A stretch of 64,000 nt of DNA from Pseudomonas sp. UYIF39. Lineage in GTDB: Bacteria; Pseudomonadota; Gammaproteobacteria; Pseudomonadales; Pseudomonadaceae. This document shows, piece after piece, positions 1 through 8,888 of this stretch. The DNA lies in contig NZ_JALBYU010000030.1 in assembly GCF_029963765.1 (NCBI RefSeq), forward strand, positions 1 through 64,000, in the 5' to 3' direction. A model generated the notes under the pieces. That model was not told the origin of the DNA. It was given only the letters and a program-made list of their open reading frames with translations, and did no database searches. Position numbers and translations under genes: made by a program. Numbering within the stretch: position 1 is the first letter of the stretch; each line of letters begins with the position of its first letter.

Positions 1-1354
1 CGCCCGGGGCCGTTGGCATTATCCGGACGCCGCTCAACATAAGGCCCTGTCATTACACGCAACAAGATGTTTCGAGATTAGCCCGATGGAGTTCTCGGAA
101 GTAATCTCTTTTCATTTTGAGAACTAAATCCCTTGCATGGGTGCTTCGCTGCCAGGAAAAGACTTTACTTCTGCAGGCTTGAGAGCCAATACCGTGCGGT
201 CCATGCGACTTTTCTTGTTCCTGAATCGCCTACACAGAATGCGAATATTGCGCAGAAATACTTGTGCTGGAGATCAAGCCAGCCTAAAGAAAATCCTAAG
301 AAGCAATTGTGAAAAAATTGCCTGTAATCGAGCAACCCGAGCCTTCGCCTCACGTTCACGGTTTTACTTGCGGATCCTGATCGGTAAACATCTTAGCGCT
401 ACAGGCTCTGGAGCGGCCTTTGTGACCGTCATCGTTCATGATTTTACGTCATGAGCGGCGAATCCAGAAATGTCGCCCTTGATGAGCGTGATCGCGCACC
501 GTATGCGCATTCGCCCATTCGTTTGATTAAAGGAGCTTTTTTTGGACCAGCTCGCTCGTTTACGGCATTGCTTACGCGGCAAGCCCATCCGAAACACGTC
601 GCTGTGTGAAATCTGAAGCTTTCAGCGTGCAGTCGGTGCGCAGATTTCAAGGGCTGCCGCTAGCAGTATGGGAAAAAGACAAACGCTGGCCGAATTACAT
701 GCAGATACGGAGGGTTTGGCGGTGCGCACCTTGCGCTTGAGGGTTGTGGAGCTTTCCTGCCACAAAATACCCTGGAAGCTCGCCAGAATCCTGATGATTG
801 AAAAGCTCAGCAAATTGCTAGTCCAGTACCGCTGTAAACCACAATTTTGACTTGTTAACTACCGTAGTTAACAAGTCAAAAAACAAGTTAACAGAATGGT
901 ACTACACCTGCGTACAAGCCTTGATTTACCTAGCGCCGCCGGGGTTTCAATGCTCTGTATCGCTACTCGAACTCCTGGGGTTGGCGGTTGAGATGTTTAC
1001 ATCTATTATCGCTTGTGATGCACTGTCGATGATGATCGTAATCATCGGTTTCGGTATGTGTTGCCCCTCCTCATCGACCAATAAAACATCAAGGAGAAAC
1101 GTATCAATCACTACGGATTTTTCCACTTTTAGTACTCCGCAAGATTAGGTTGTGCCGCATCAGAGCACCTAGCGCAGTTTGCCTGATGGGTGATTTGTGC
1201 TCTTAAGGATAGACTATGTACTACCAGCAGTGACGCCATCCGAACAACCTCAATGGGAAAATCATTAGCCAACTCAACTAAATAGCTCTTTAGTAGAGCT
1301 AGCCATTAGAACTTGAGCACACGAGTACTCACTACCCTCACCCGTTATTGTTAT
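1..1354. other. Gene-poor region, no supported gene
   Basis: I recognise no gene in this first stretch. Short open frames exist on both strands (for example 137-454, 668-850 and 852-1148), but none resembles a known family, their codon use is unlike the GC-rich genes that follow, and plus and minus frames overlap heavily. The composition is visibly more AT-rich than the rest of the window. The stretch may be a decayed or acquired segment. The only clear structure is the palindrome at 845-881, annotated separately. Confidence 0.5.
845..881. repeat. Perfect inverted repeat, 17-base arms
   Basis: The arm ttttgacttgttaacta (845-861) is followed by a ccg loop and its exact reverse complement (865-881). 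A partial third copy of the core, acaagttaaca, follows at 884-894. No T-run follows the hairpin on either strand, so it does not look like a standard intrinsic terminator. It could be an operator, a recombination site or part of a mobile-element end; the sequence does not decide. Confidence 0.75.
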
Positions 1355-1879
1355 TCACGCCGCGCTTGTGTTTGCGACACGAGCAGTGCGAATAAACAAG
1401 GCGCGCACTTTCTCCCAGAAATTCCCCCCCAATACAAAAAAGCTACCGATCAGCATGAGGTCACCCAGCGCTTGAACTTGCCAGAGGTTGGGTCTGAGTC
1501 CCGGCCAAATGCTGTCGATGTAGGGTTCAAGAAAGGAGGAAATCAGCGGCACAAAGAACATCACGATTCCAACACTATGACGCAATGGGCCCACTTCGAC
1601 TTCCGGGCTGGGTGCAAGTGAGGACACATAACCGAACAGGCTGCGCTTTAACTGTTGGAATCCGGACTTGCCCATGATGGCAATGGCGAGAATCAGCAGA
1701 ATTTTGTTGCTGATGAACAGTACGCCGGTCAGTGCAGCGATCTTTGAACCCGGCACATCGGCTGCCGCTGCGAGTGGCACCAACAGCCAGGAACCCAGCA
1801 TCAGGCAGATAATGACTATTCCCAACTTAAAGCGCCAACCGGCTGAATGGGGTTCAACAACACCCGGGGTGTTATTCAT
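1355..1879 (-). CDS. Small inner-membrane protein, transporter-suffix-domain type
   Basis: The 174-residue protein has four hydrophobic stretches (about residues 20-38, 45-68, 102-118 and 132-152), so it should be an integral inner-membrane protein. The opening AGWRFKLGIVIICLMLGSWL resembles the Pseudomonas 'transporter suffix domain' family, whose function is not established. It is transcribed away from the efflux operon, with about 120 bases between the two starts, so they share a divergent promoter region. No catalytic motif is visible. The family call is by recollection and is moderate. Confidence 0.6.
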   Translation of the reverse strand: MNNTPGVVEPHSAGWRFKLGIVIICLMLGSWLLVPLAAAADVPGSKIAALTGVLFISNKILLILAIAIMGKSGFQQLKRSLFGYVSSLAPSPEVEVGPLRHSVGIVMFFVPLISSFLEPYIDSIWPGLRPNLWQVQALGDLMLIGSFFVLGGNFWEKVRALFIRTARVANTSAA

Positions 1880-1998
1880 AATCGTCGTACCTTGCTAACG
1901 GATCACAGTAGATTTGATGACGCTTAAAAAAGCGTAGCAGCCGTGTGCCCATTTGGACGGCTATGCTCCAGTGATCTTTGTTGGTCGGGAAATGCGTA

Positions 1999-3552
1999 AT
2001 GCATCCAGGTACAACCCTGCTGAATTGGCCTGGCCGGTTCGTGCTGCTTGGCGTATTCGGCCTCAGTGGTTGCGTACGGCTTGGGCCGGATTTCCAGCCG
2101 CCCGGCGAAGAATGGGTCAAACACTGGAGCACCCCTGCCCTTGAGCAATCCAGCCAGCGCGGACTGAGCCCGGATTTGCGTCAATGGTGGCAAATCTTCG
2201 CCGATCCGGTCCTCAATCATTTGATTGCCGAGTCGGATGCACGCAACTCCAGCCTCAAAATCGCCGGCCTGCGCGTCATGGAAGCCCGTGCCCAACTCGG
2301 CATTGCTCAAAGCGGTCTTTACCCGCAACTGCAGCAGGCCAGTGTCGACAGTCTTTACTTCAACCGCAGGCAATCCGGCGGGAGCAACCCGCAAGACAGC
2401 CATTTCTGGCAACACAGCGCGGGGTTCGATGTGGGTTGGGAACTGGACTTCTGGGGTCGCTTCAGTCGCGCCATCGAGTCGTCCGATGCCAGCTACTTCG
2501 CCGCCCAAGCCAACTATGAAGACGTACTAGTACTGCTGCGCGCACAAGTGGCCGATACCTATTTTTCGCTGCGCACCACCGAAGCGCGTTTGCGTGTTGC
2601 CCGGGAAAACGCCAAACAGCAAAAGCGCAACTTCGAGATCACCGAAAAGCTCTTCAACAGCGGCCAAACTGCCGAACTCGACCTGCAACAAGCCAGGACC
2701 CAATACCTGGGCACGTTGAGCACCATCCCCAACTTCGAAGATCAGTTGCAGCGCACCCGCAATGCGTTGGCGGTGTTGATTGGTCAGCCGCCCGGCGCAC
2801 AGCCGCAACTGCTCGGGAACGAGGGATTGATCCCGCTGGTCGACCGAGCCGTGTTGCAAGATGTTCCGGCCAACTTGCTGCTGCGTCGGCCCGACGTGCG
2901 CGCCGCCGAGCTCAATGTCGCCGCCCAGTCAGCGCTCATCGGTGTGGCCGAGAGCGATTTCTATCCCTCGCTGACCTTGCTGGGCAGCATTGTCTGGTCA
3001 ACCGACACCTTCAGTGGCACGCCTCGAAATCTGGATTTAGTCGGCGGCCCCAGTCTGCGCTGGAATCTGTTCGATCACGGCAAGATCAGCAACAACGTGC
3101 GCGTGCAGGATGCGCGGTTGCAGCAGCTGATCGAGGCCTATCGGGACAAGGTTCGCCAAGCGGCACGCGAGGCAGACGATGCAGCCTATGGCCTGATCAA
3201 ATCCCTGGAGCGCGAACGCATCCTGCATGAGGCCGAAGGGGCCGCGAAGCGATCGCTAGTGCTGGCCAGCGCACAATATCGCGAAGGTTATTCGGACTTC
3301 CAGCGTGTGCTGGATGCGCAGCGTGCGTTGCTCGAACAACAGGACAATTATCTGGTCGCCCGCAGCAATGCCGTCAGTAATGTCATTGCCTTGTACAAAG
3401 CCGTGGGCGGTGGCTGGTACAGCGCCCAGCCGAAAGTTGATCCAACCACCCGCCAGCAGATGGAAAAACGCACCGACTGGGGCGATTTGCTGGAAGAGCC
3501 CGCCACTGCACAGCCTGCCATTCCAATGTCTTACAAGGTAAAAGACCAATGA
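1999..3552 (+). CDS. Efflux outer-membrane lipoprotein, NodT/OprM family
   Basis: This is the outer-membrane channel of a tripartite efflux pump. From the ATG at 1999 the protein has 517 residues, beginning with a lipoprotein signal peptide ending in the lipobox LSGC (Cys25), followed by the family's GPDFQPP motif. Two TolC-type repeats follow, with typical phrases such as ELDFWGRFSRAIES, NLLLRRPDVRAAE and LRWNLFDHGKI. A TTG at 1978 opens the same frame, but the ATG gives a normal signal peptide. The stop overlaps the adaptor gene by four bases, so the three pump genes form one operon. Confidence 0.9.
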   Translation: MHPGTTLLNWPGRFVLLGVFGLSGCVRLGPDFQPPGEEWVKHWSTPALEQSSQRGLSPDLRQWWQIFADPVLNHLIAESDARNSSLKIAGLRVMEARAQLGIAQSGLYPQLQQASVDSLYFNRRQSGGSNPQDSHFWQHSAGFDVGWELDFWGRFSRAIESSDASYFAAQANYEDVLVLLRAQVADTYFSLRTTEARLRVARENAKQQKRNFEITEKLFNSGQTAELDLQQARTQYLGTLSTIPNFEDQLQRTRNALAVLIGQPPGAQPQLLGNEGLIPLVDRAVLQDVPANLLLRRPDVRAAELNVAAQSALIGVAESDFYPSLTLLGSIVWSTDTFSGTPRNLDLVGGPSLRWNLFDHGKISNNVRVQDARLQQLIEAYRDKVRQAAREADDAAYGLIKSLERERILHEAEGAAKRSLVLASAQYREGYSDFQRVLDAQRALLEQQDNYLVARSNAVSNVIALYKAVGGGWYSAQPKVDPTTRQQMEKRTDWGDLLEEPATAQPAIPMSYKVKDQ

Positions 3553-4688
3553 GTGAAACCGCCCCCTCCTCGTCCGAGCCCCCAGTCGCCCAGGCACCAA
3601 CGCCGGCTGCCGACCCGGCGAAAAAAGGCATCAAGTGGGTGCTGTTACTGATAATCCTGAGCCTGGCCTGGTACCTGTTGGCGGATCGTTTCACCCCCTA
3701 TACACAACAGGCCCGGGTGAGTGCCTTTGTGATACCGGTCGCCTCGGAAGTGGCAGGCCGCGTGACCCGGGTGAACGTGCGCAACAATCAGGACGTCAAG
3801 GCCGGCGAAGTCCTTTTTGAGGTGGACCCTCAGCCGTACCAGATTGCCGTCGACCGTGCGCGCGCCGACCTTGAATCGACCCGCCGACAGATCGGTGCCA
3901 GCACCGCCGGCATTGCCTCGGCGCAAGCCAACTTGCGGGCCGCCCAGGCCAACGAGCTCAAGGCGCGGCAGGACAATCAGCGTCTTGAAGGTTTGTATCG
4001 CGAAGACCCCGGCACCATTTCCGTACGCCTGCTCGAAGTGTCTCGCGCCAACCGTGAACAGGCTGTGAGTCAGGTTGCCGCTGCCCGCGCCGAAGTGCAG
4101 CGCGCGCGCGAGCAGGAAGGTGGCAGCGAGGAGGACAACGCCTTGCTGCGCAGTGCCGCCACGGCGTTGTCCAAAGCCGAACTGGATTTGTCCAACACGC
4201 AGATTCGCGCTCGTTCGGCCGGACTGATTACGGATCTGCGTACTGACGTTGGGCAATTCGCTGCAGCCGGTAGCCCGGTCATGACCCTGATCGCCATTCA
4301 TGATGTGTGGATCAGTGCGGACATGACCGAGAACAACCTCGGTCTGGTGAAGCTCGACACGCCGGTTTCGATTGTTCTGGATGCTCTGCCGGGCGAGGTC
4401 TTCGAGGGGCGCGTGCGCAGCGTCGGTTACGGCGTCAGCGTGGGGCAGACTCCCGCGCCTGGCACCTTGCCCAGCGTGCAGAACAGTCGCGACTGGTTGC
4501 GTCCGGCCCAGCGTTTCCCGGTCATTATCGAGTTTTCGCCAGACGCGTTGAACACGTTGCGTGACAGTCGGGGGATCCGTGCCGGTGGACAAGCCGAAGT
4601 CATGGCCTTCCCCTCCGAGGGCAATCCGCTGAACCCACTCGGCCGCGTGTTTGTGGGGCTCATGAGCTGGCTGAGCTATGCCTATTAA
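3549..4688 (+). CDS. HlyD-family periplasmic adaptor (membrane fusion protein)
   Basis: The 379-residue adaptor has one N-terminal membrane helix (about residues 28-45). It is followed by the first half of a biotinyl/lipoyl-like domain (VSAFVIPVASEVAGRVTRV), an alpha-helical hairpin rich in Ala, Gln and Arg (about 90-210), the second lipoyl half (IRARSAGLITDLRTDVGQF) and a beta-barrel region. This is the EmrA/AaeA type of adaptor. It links the outer-membrane lipoprotein to the inner-membrane protein encoded next. The start overlaps the previous stop as ATGA, which indicates translational coupling. The substrate cannot be read from the sequence. Confidence 0.9.
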   Translation: MSETAPSSSEPPVAQAPTPAADPAKKGIKWVLLLIILSLAWYLLADRFTPYTQQARVSAFVIPVASEVAGRVTRVNVRNNQDVKAGEVLFEVDPQPYQIAVDRARADLESTRRQIGASTAGIASAQANLRAAQANELKARQDNQRLEGLYREDPGTISVRLLEVSRANREQAVSQVAAARAEVQRAREQEGGSEEDNALLRSAATALSKAELDLSNTQIRARSAGLITDLRTDVGQFAAAGSPVMTLIAIHDVWISADMTENNLGLVKLDTPVSIVLDALPGEVFEGRVRSVGYGVSVGQTPAPGTLPSVQNSRDWLRPAQRFPVIIEFSPDALNTLRDSRGIRAGGQAEVMAFPSEGNPLNPLGRVFVGLMSWLSYAY

Positions 4689-5718
4689 GCGTATGTCTAC
4701 TCGGCGCACGCCGCGGGATCAACGCGCACTGCGCCTGGCCACCGGCACGGCGTTGTGCCTCAGCGCCAGTTTCGGCCTGGGTTTGCCGATTCCTTTTATG
4801 GCGCCGGTGCTTTGCCTGCTGTTGCTGGCCTCGGTCAATCGCCCGCTGCCGTTCAAGGCCGGACTCGTTCTCGCACTGGCCGCCCTGTTGACCACCGGCA
4901 TCGGCCTGCTATTGATCCCGGTCCTGCGTTATTACCCCATCAGCGGCGTGCTACTGATCAGCGTCGGTCTGTTCCTGGTCTTCCGCTTTGGCTTGCGCGG
5001 CGGCAACACGTTAATCATGACCTTCCTGGTGATTGGCCTGACCATGATTTCCTCGGCCGGTATCGCCGAATTCGATCTGGCGGCGATGGTCATCGGCGCA
5101 CTGGTCAAGGGTTTGTTGCTCGCCGTTGTCGTCGTGGCGTTCAGTCATGGGTTATTCCCGGATCCACCCAATGCCCCTTCCCCGCCAACTGCCCCACCCC
5201 TGCCGGCAGAAGAAGTCAGTCGGATTGCGCTGCGTGCAACCCTGATCGTGCTGCCGACCTTCCTGCTGGCACTGATCGACCCGGCCGGTTATCTGCCGAT
5301 CATCCTGAAGGCCGTCGGCCTGGGTCAGCAAAGCTCCACGACGAGCGCCCGCAACGCCGGTCGCGAGTTGCTCGGCTCAACCTTGCTCGCAGGCCTGTTG
5401 GCGATGCTCTTCTGGAGCGCCCTCAGTCTGTTTGTGCATCTGTGGATGTTCTTTCTGTGGATGCTGCTGTTCGGCCTGGTGCTGGCGCGCAAGCTGTATG
5501 CCCTGAGCCCGACCCGGTTTACTCCGGGGTTTTGGCTAAATACCCTGATCACGCTGATCATCCTGTTGGGTCAGTCGGTACAGGACAGCGCAGCGGGCAA
5601 GGACGTTTACACAGCGTTCGCCATCCGCATGGGCTTGTTCATCCTCGTGACGCTGTATGCCTGCCTGATGGTTCATCTGCTCGATCAACGGCAGGAAAGT
5701 GCTCAAGGGTTAACCTGA
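4678..5718 (+). CDS. DUF2955 inner-membrane protein of efflux pump
   Basis: The 346-residue, very hydrophobic protein has two blocks of membrane helices separated by a proline-rich linker (PNAPSPPTAPPLPAEE, about residues 164-180), the two-halves architecture of the AaeB/FUSC-like families. I recognise it as DUF2955. Its start overlaps the adaptor end by 11 bases. By analogy with AaeAB it probably exports aromatic acids or similar compounds, which would fit the neighbouring hydroquinone pathway, but that is inference. An alternative ATG lies at 4693. Its end overlaps the convergent glycine-zipper gene by 16 bases. Confidence 0.8.
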   Translation: MPIKRMSTRRTPRDQRALRLATGTALCLSASFGLGLPIPFMAPVLCLLLLASVNRPLPFKAGLVLALAALLTTGIGLLLIPVLRYYPISGVLLISVGLFLVFRFGLRGGNTLIMTFLVIGLTMISSAGIAEFDLAAMVIGALVKGLLLAVVVVAFSHGLFPDPPNAPSPPTAPPLPAEEVSRIALRATLIVLPTFLLALIDPAGYLPIILKAVGLGQQSSTTSARNAGRELLGSTLLAGLLAMLFWSALSLFVHLWMFFLWMLLFGLVLARKLYALSPTRFTPGFWLNTLITLIILLGQSVQDSAAGKDVYTAFAIRMGLFILVTLYACLMVHLLDQRQESAQGLT

Positions 5719-6158
5719 TACCCCTTACCCTGCAGGCAGCTGGTATAGGCGGTAGAACTGGTCGAAGCACTGGTTTTCTCTTGCGCCCGGCGTTCCTGAC
5801 GCTGACGCGAGCCTCCGACGACCGCGCCTGCCGCGGCGGTTTCCTTGGCGCGATTCTGGCGATAGTCCTGCTTGCGGTCTTCATCGACCTGATCATAAAA
5901 CTCGTCATGCTGACGTCCACGGACCTGGGCCCCCGCCGCACCGGCGGCAGCGCCCGCGGCGGCCCCCTTCAGTCTTCCACCGGAAGGCGGCGGTGCAGCC
6001 GAGGCGCTCTGACTGGCCGCGATGTTGTGGCAATCGGTAATGTCCGTTTGGGTTTGTTGTGAACTCTGCCCTTTCATCGGCACGACCGTTTCGGCCCAGC
6101 CCTGGACACTAAAAACCGACAATGCTACGCACAGGCCGATGGGCGACAACCTTTTCAT
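5703..6158 (-). CDS. Glycine-zipper periplasmic protein
   Basis: The 151-residue protein has a signal peptide (MKRLSPIGLCVALSVFSVQG, cleavage near residue 22), two glycine-zipper segments (KGAAAGAAAGAAGA, about 64-77, and AAAGAVVGG, about 108-116) and a C-terminal CLQGKGYQV tail often seen in Pseudomonas YMGG-like proteins. Such proteins sit at the envelope, and their role is usually unknown. The ATG at 6158 is chosen because GGAGGT lies just upstream; a longer frame from 6215 lacks a signal peptide at its start. It lies 92 bases downstream of hapI and may be transcribed separately. Confidence 0.8.
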   Translation of the reverse strand: MKRLSPIGLCVALSVFSVQGWAETVVPMKGQSSQQTQTDITDCHNIAASQSASAAPPPSGGRLKGAAAGAAAGAAGAQVRGRQHDEFYDQVDEDRKQDYRQNRAKETAAAGAVVGGSRQRQERRAQEKTSASTSSTAYTSCLQGKGYQVNP

Positions 6159-6249
6159 GATGACCTCCGGATGAGCGTGGTTCAGCATAAAAGATTGTAG
6201 ATCACCCCTTCTCACCCGCCCCCCTTCCCTATTCGTGAATCGCGTGGCC

Positions 6250-6585
6250 CTATACCTCCATGATCAATCGGTCTTCGACCCATCGCACCGGCACGGGCTC
6301 CAACTGTGCGCCCTTGCAGGGACCGTCGATGCAATGCCCGTCTTCGAAACGGAACATCGCGCTGTGATGAGCGCACATCAGGATTTTGCCGCGATACGTG
6401 CAGAATTCTTGCGGGCGATAGTCCAGAGGCACCGAGAAATGCGGGCAACGGTTGATGTAGACCCACACCTGTTCGCCTTGCCGCACCGCCACCAGACCGC
6501 CGGGATGCAATTGCTGGTGTTCGGGCAGACCCAGGGCGCCGCCATCAGCGATGTCATCCAGTCGGCATAACGTAATGATGGTCAT
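6250..6585 (-). CDS. hapI: HapI-like Rieske [2Fe-2S] protein
   Basis: The 111-residue protein carries the Rieske-type cluster ligands Cys47-x-His49 and Cys71-x-x-His74 (RCPHF and CAHHSAMF). It is the last gene of the hydroquinone operon and starts two bases after hapH. In the published hap cluster of P. fluorescens ACB (recalled), hapI was called a [2Fe-2S] ferredoxin between the catabolic genes. A plausible role is keeping the ferrous iron of HapCD reduced, as ferredoxins do for extradiol dioxygenases, but this is inference. Confidence 0.85.
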   Translation of the reverse strand: MTIITLCRLDDIADGGALGLPEHQQLHPGGLVAVRQGEQVWVYINRCPHFSVPLDYRPQEFCTYRGKILMCAHHSAMFRFEDGHCIDGPCKGAQLEPVPVRWVEDRLIMEV

Positions 6586-6587
6586 GA

Positions 6588-6899
6588 TCAGCCGCGCAAT
6601 TCCGGGTTGCCAAGGCTCCAGTACCAGGGGCGAATCTGAATACTGGCGAACAGTCCAGCCTGAACATACGGATCGTCCTGGATGAACGCTTCCACCTCCG
6701 GCAGACTGCCCGCCTCGATGACCAGCAACGTGCCATTCATGGCCGTACCCGTCTCATCGAGGGTCGGGCCGCCGAACCGCACGACCACTCGATGCGTTTC
6801 AGTCGCTCGCAAGTGCGCCTGATGACTCGGCCGCAAGCGCTGACGCAAGGCCAGGGAATCCGGGTGGTCTGTAGCGAATACCGCAAAAAACTGTCCCAT
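6588..6899 (-). CDS. hapH: HapH, YciI-family protein
   Basis: The 103-residue YciI-like (dimeric alpha-beta barrel) protein opens with MGQFFAVFATDHPDSLALR and ends with the IRPWYWSLGNPEL phrase common to the family. In the ACB cluster a Yci1-family protein occupies the same place between the intradiol dioxygenase and the ferredoxin. Its activity is not established. Related proteins act on muconolactone-like or chlorinated ring-cleavage products, so handling of a side product is possible. It is packed three bases from hapG and two from hapI. Confidence 0.85.
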   Translation of the reverse strand: MGQFFAVFATDHPDSLALRQRLRPSHQAHLRATETHRVVVRFGGPTLDETGTAMNGTLLVIEAGSLPEVEAFIQDDPYVQAGLFASIQIRPWYWSLGNPELRG

Positions 6900-6902
6900 G
6901 GT

Positions 6903-7775
6903 TCACTCGGTTTCCATGACGAATTCGTAACAGGCGCGCTTGAACGGCAAGTCGATACCCAGGTCGGCGGACAGATCATCGTGGGTGATCTGGTCTTCAT
7001 AGATCACCTGCAATGACTGTTTGACGCCGAACACCGCATCGGACGCCAGGTACGGATCATCGTGATTGAACAGGTGGGTGACCAGTTTGCGATAGCCCGG
7101 CACATCGATCATGAAATGCAGGTGCGCAGGCCGCCACGGGTGACGGTTCGCGGCGTTGAGCATGCGCCCGACCGGGCCATCGGTGGGGATCGGATAGCAC
7201 ACCGGGACAATCGTGCGAATCGCGAAATAGCCGTCGGCAGTGGTGCGATAGCGACCGCGCAAGTTGCCGAACGGCTGCTCGGTGTCCTGGCCTGAATACA
7301 TGCCATTTTCGGCAGTCTGCCAGACGTCGAGCGCTGCGCCGGCCAAGGGATTGCCCTGAGTATCGACCACTCGACCGCGCACCAACGCCGTCTCGCCCGC
7401 GGTGAAGGCCATGTTTTCGCCGAATTCACGATCCGGCATACCTTCGATGTAGAACGGTCCGAACACGGTGGTTTCGGTGGCGTTTGCGCTGTGCCGATGG
7501 TTGATCGCATCGACCAGCATCGACACACCCAGGGTGTCCGACAGCAGGATGAATTCCTGGCGTACCAGACCATCACATGTGTGGCCGGTCTCGGTCAGAA
7601 AGCGGATGCCTTCAAACCACTCCTGCTCGGTCAGTTCGACGTCGCTGACGAACGCGTGCAGGTGGCGAACCAAGCTCTGCATGATCTGTTTGTAACGCGC
7701 ATTGGGAGCGTCACTGAAACTGTTCACCGCCTGCTCGGAAATCAGGGTTTCTATGGTTTTGTCTTGATCGGTCAT
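6903..7775 (-). CDS. hapG: HapG, intradiol dioxygenase (hydroxyquinol 1,2-dioxygenase type)
   Basis: The 290-residue protein has an N-terminal helical dimerisation domain (about 1-100) and a C-terminal beta-sandwich with four predicted Fe(III) ligands: Tyr160 (GMYSG), Tyr194 (CYPIP), His218 and His220 (RPAHLHF). It probably opens hydroxyquinol to maleylacetate, which would feed HapF. In the hap pathway it may serve as a side entry for hydroxyquinol formed from hydroquinone. The ATG at 7775 (MTDQDKTIETL) is preferred over an in-frame start at 7805. The gap to hapF is 37 bases. Confidence 0.87.
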   Translation of the reverse strand: MTDQDKTIETLISEQAVNSFSDAPNARYKQIMQSLVRHLHAFVSDVELTEQEWFEGIRFLTETGHTCDGLVRQEFILLSDTLGVSMLVDAINHRHSANATETTVFGPFYIEGMPDREFGENMAFTAGETALVRGRVVDTQGNPLAGAALDVWQTAENGMYSGQDTEQPFGNLRGRYRTTADGYFAIRTIVPVCYPIPTDGPVGRMLNAANRHPWRPAHLHFMIDVPGYRKLVTHLFNHDDPYLASDAVFGVKQSLQVIYEDQITHDDLSADLGIDLPFKRACYEFVMETE

Positions 7776-7812
7776 TGTTTTTATTCCGACATGAGTTGTC
7801 TGCACGGGTAAA

Positions 7813-8880
7813 TCAGGCTGGCGCCAGGCCTTTCATGGCGCGGGTCAACAGCGCTTCGATCGGGCCTTGTTCAAACGGCCGTGGGTTGTAATAGGGACTG
7901 GCGCAGGCGATTTGCGCAGCGTCGGCCGGCCCGTTTTCAGGCAGGCCAATGTCAGCCAGCGCCAATGGAATACCCAGCTTCTGGTTCAGCGCGTACAACA
8001 AGGCGCCCACCTCCCCCGCTTCGCTACCGCCCAAGGCGCGGGCGGCACGCTGTAACGGTCCTGCGGCCGCTTCACGGTTGTAATGCGCCGCGTGTGGCAA
8101 AACGATCGCGTGTGCCTGAGCGTGAGGCAAATTGAACGTCCCGCCCAAGGTGTGGCAGAGCTTGTGGTGTAAGGCCATACCCACCGAACCGAGGCAAATG
8201 CCTGCCAGCCACGCGCCATACAATGCCTGGCTGCGCGCTTGCGGGTCGTTGGGATCATTGACCACGCCCGGCAGGGCCAGGGCCAGTGAGCGAATCGACT
8301 CTTCAGCCATGAAACCGATGATCGGATTGGCGTCCTGGGCGTACAAGGCTTCAACCGCGTGGGCCATGGCATTCATCCCCGAACAGGCGGAAATCTGCGC
8401 CGGCAAGGTCAGGGTCAATTGCGGATCGTAGATCACAGTCTTGGGCAACACCCGGGGATCACGTCCGGTTTTCTTCAGGCGGTTTTCGGTCAGCCCGTAG
8501 ATCGGGGTCATCTCCGAACCGGCGTACGTCGTCGGAATCGCCACGATCGGCAGTCCCGAATCCATGGCAATAGCCTTGCCCAGACCAATGGTCGAACCAC
8601 CGCCAATGGCGACGCAGCAATCGACATCCAGACGCGCCGCTTCGACACGCGCCGCTTGCGCCACCCCCAGCGGTACATGCATCACTGCCTTGGGATAGAC
8701 GCCCGCCGCGCGATCGCCGAGCAACGCCGCGACCTGTTCGCCGAGCCCATGCTGTTCAGGTGTGGTGAGGATCAGCGCACGCCGGGCGCCCAGGCGCTCG
8801 ATCTCTTCAGCCAGCGCCGAGAGCTTGCCCCAGCCGAACACCACACGGGTTGGCAGGCTTTGGTAAATAAAAGGATTCAT
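7813..8880 (-). CDS. hapF: HapF, maleylacetate reductase
   Basis: The 355-residue member of the iron-containing alcohol dehydrogenase superfamily shows the nucleotide-binding GGGST (93-97) and the maleylacetate-reductase hallmark PTTYAGSEMTPIYG (116-129). It reduces maleylacetate with NAD(P)H to beta-ketoadipate (3-oxoadipate), the exit point to central metabolism. It follows hapE after eight bases. The catabolic context (HapC, D, E and G all feeding maleylacetate) makes the assignment strong. Confidence 0.93.
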   Translation of the reverse strand: MNPFIYQSLPTRVVFGWGKLSALAEEIERLGARRALILTTPEQHGLGEQVAALLGDRAAGVYPKAVMHVPLGVAQAARVEAARLDVDCCVAIGGGSTIGLGKAIAMDSGLPIVAIPTTYAGSEMTPIYGLTENRLKKTGRDPRVLPKTVIYDPQLTLTLPAQISACSGMNAMAHAVEALYAQDANPIIGFMAEESIRSLALALPGVVNDPNDPQARSQALYGAWLAGICLGSVGMALHHKLCHTLGGTFNLPHAQAHAIVLPHAAHYNREAAAGPLQRAARALGGSEAGEVGALLYALNQKLGIPLALADIGLPENGPADAAQIACASPYYNPRPFEQGPIEALLTRAMKGLAPA

Positions 8881-8888
8881 GGCAGGCC

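Noticed and set aside
852..1148. 98-codon frame in the gene-poor start
   Set aside because: No recognisable family, no convincing ribosome binding site, and composition unlike the genes; it begins inside the palindrome.
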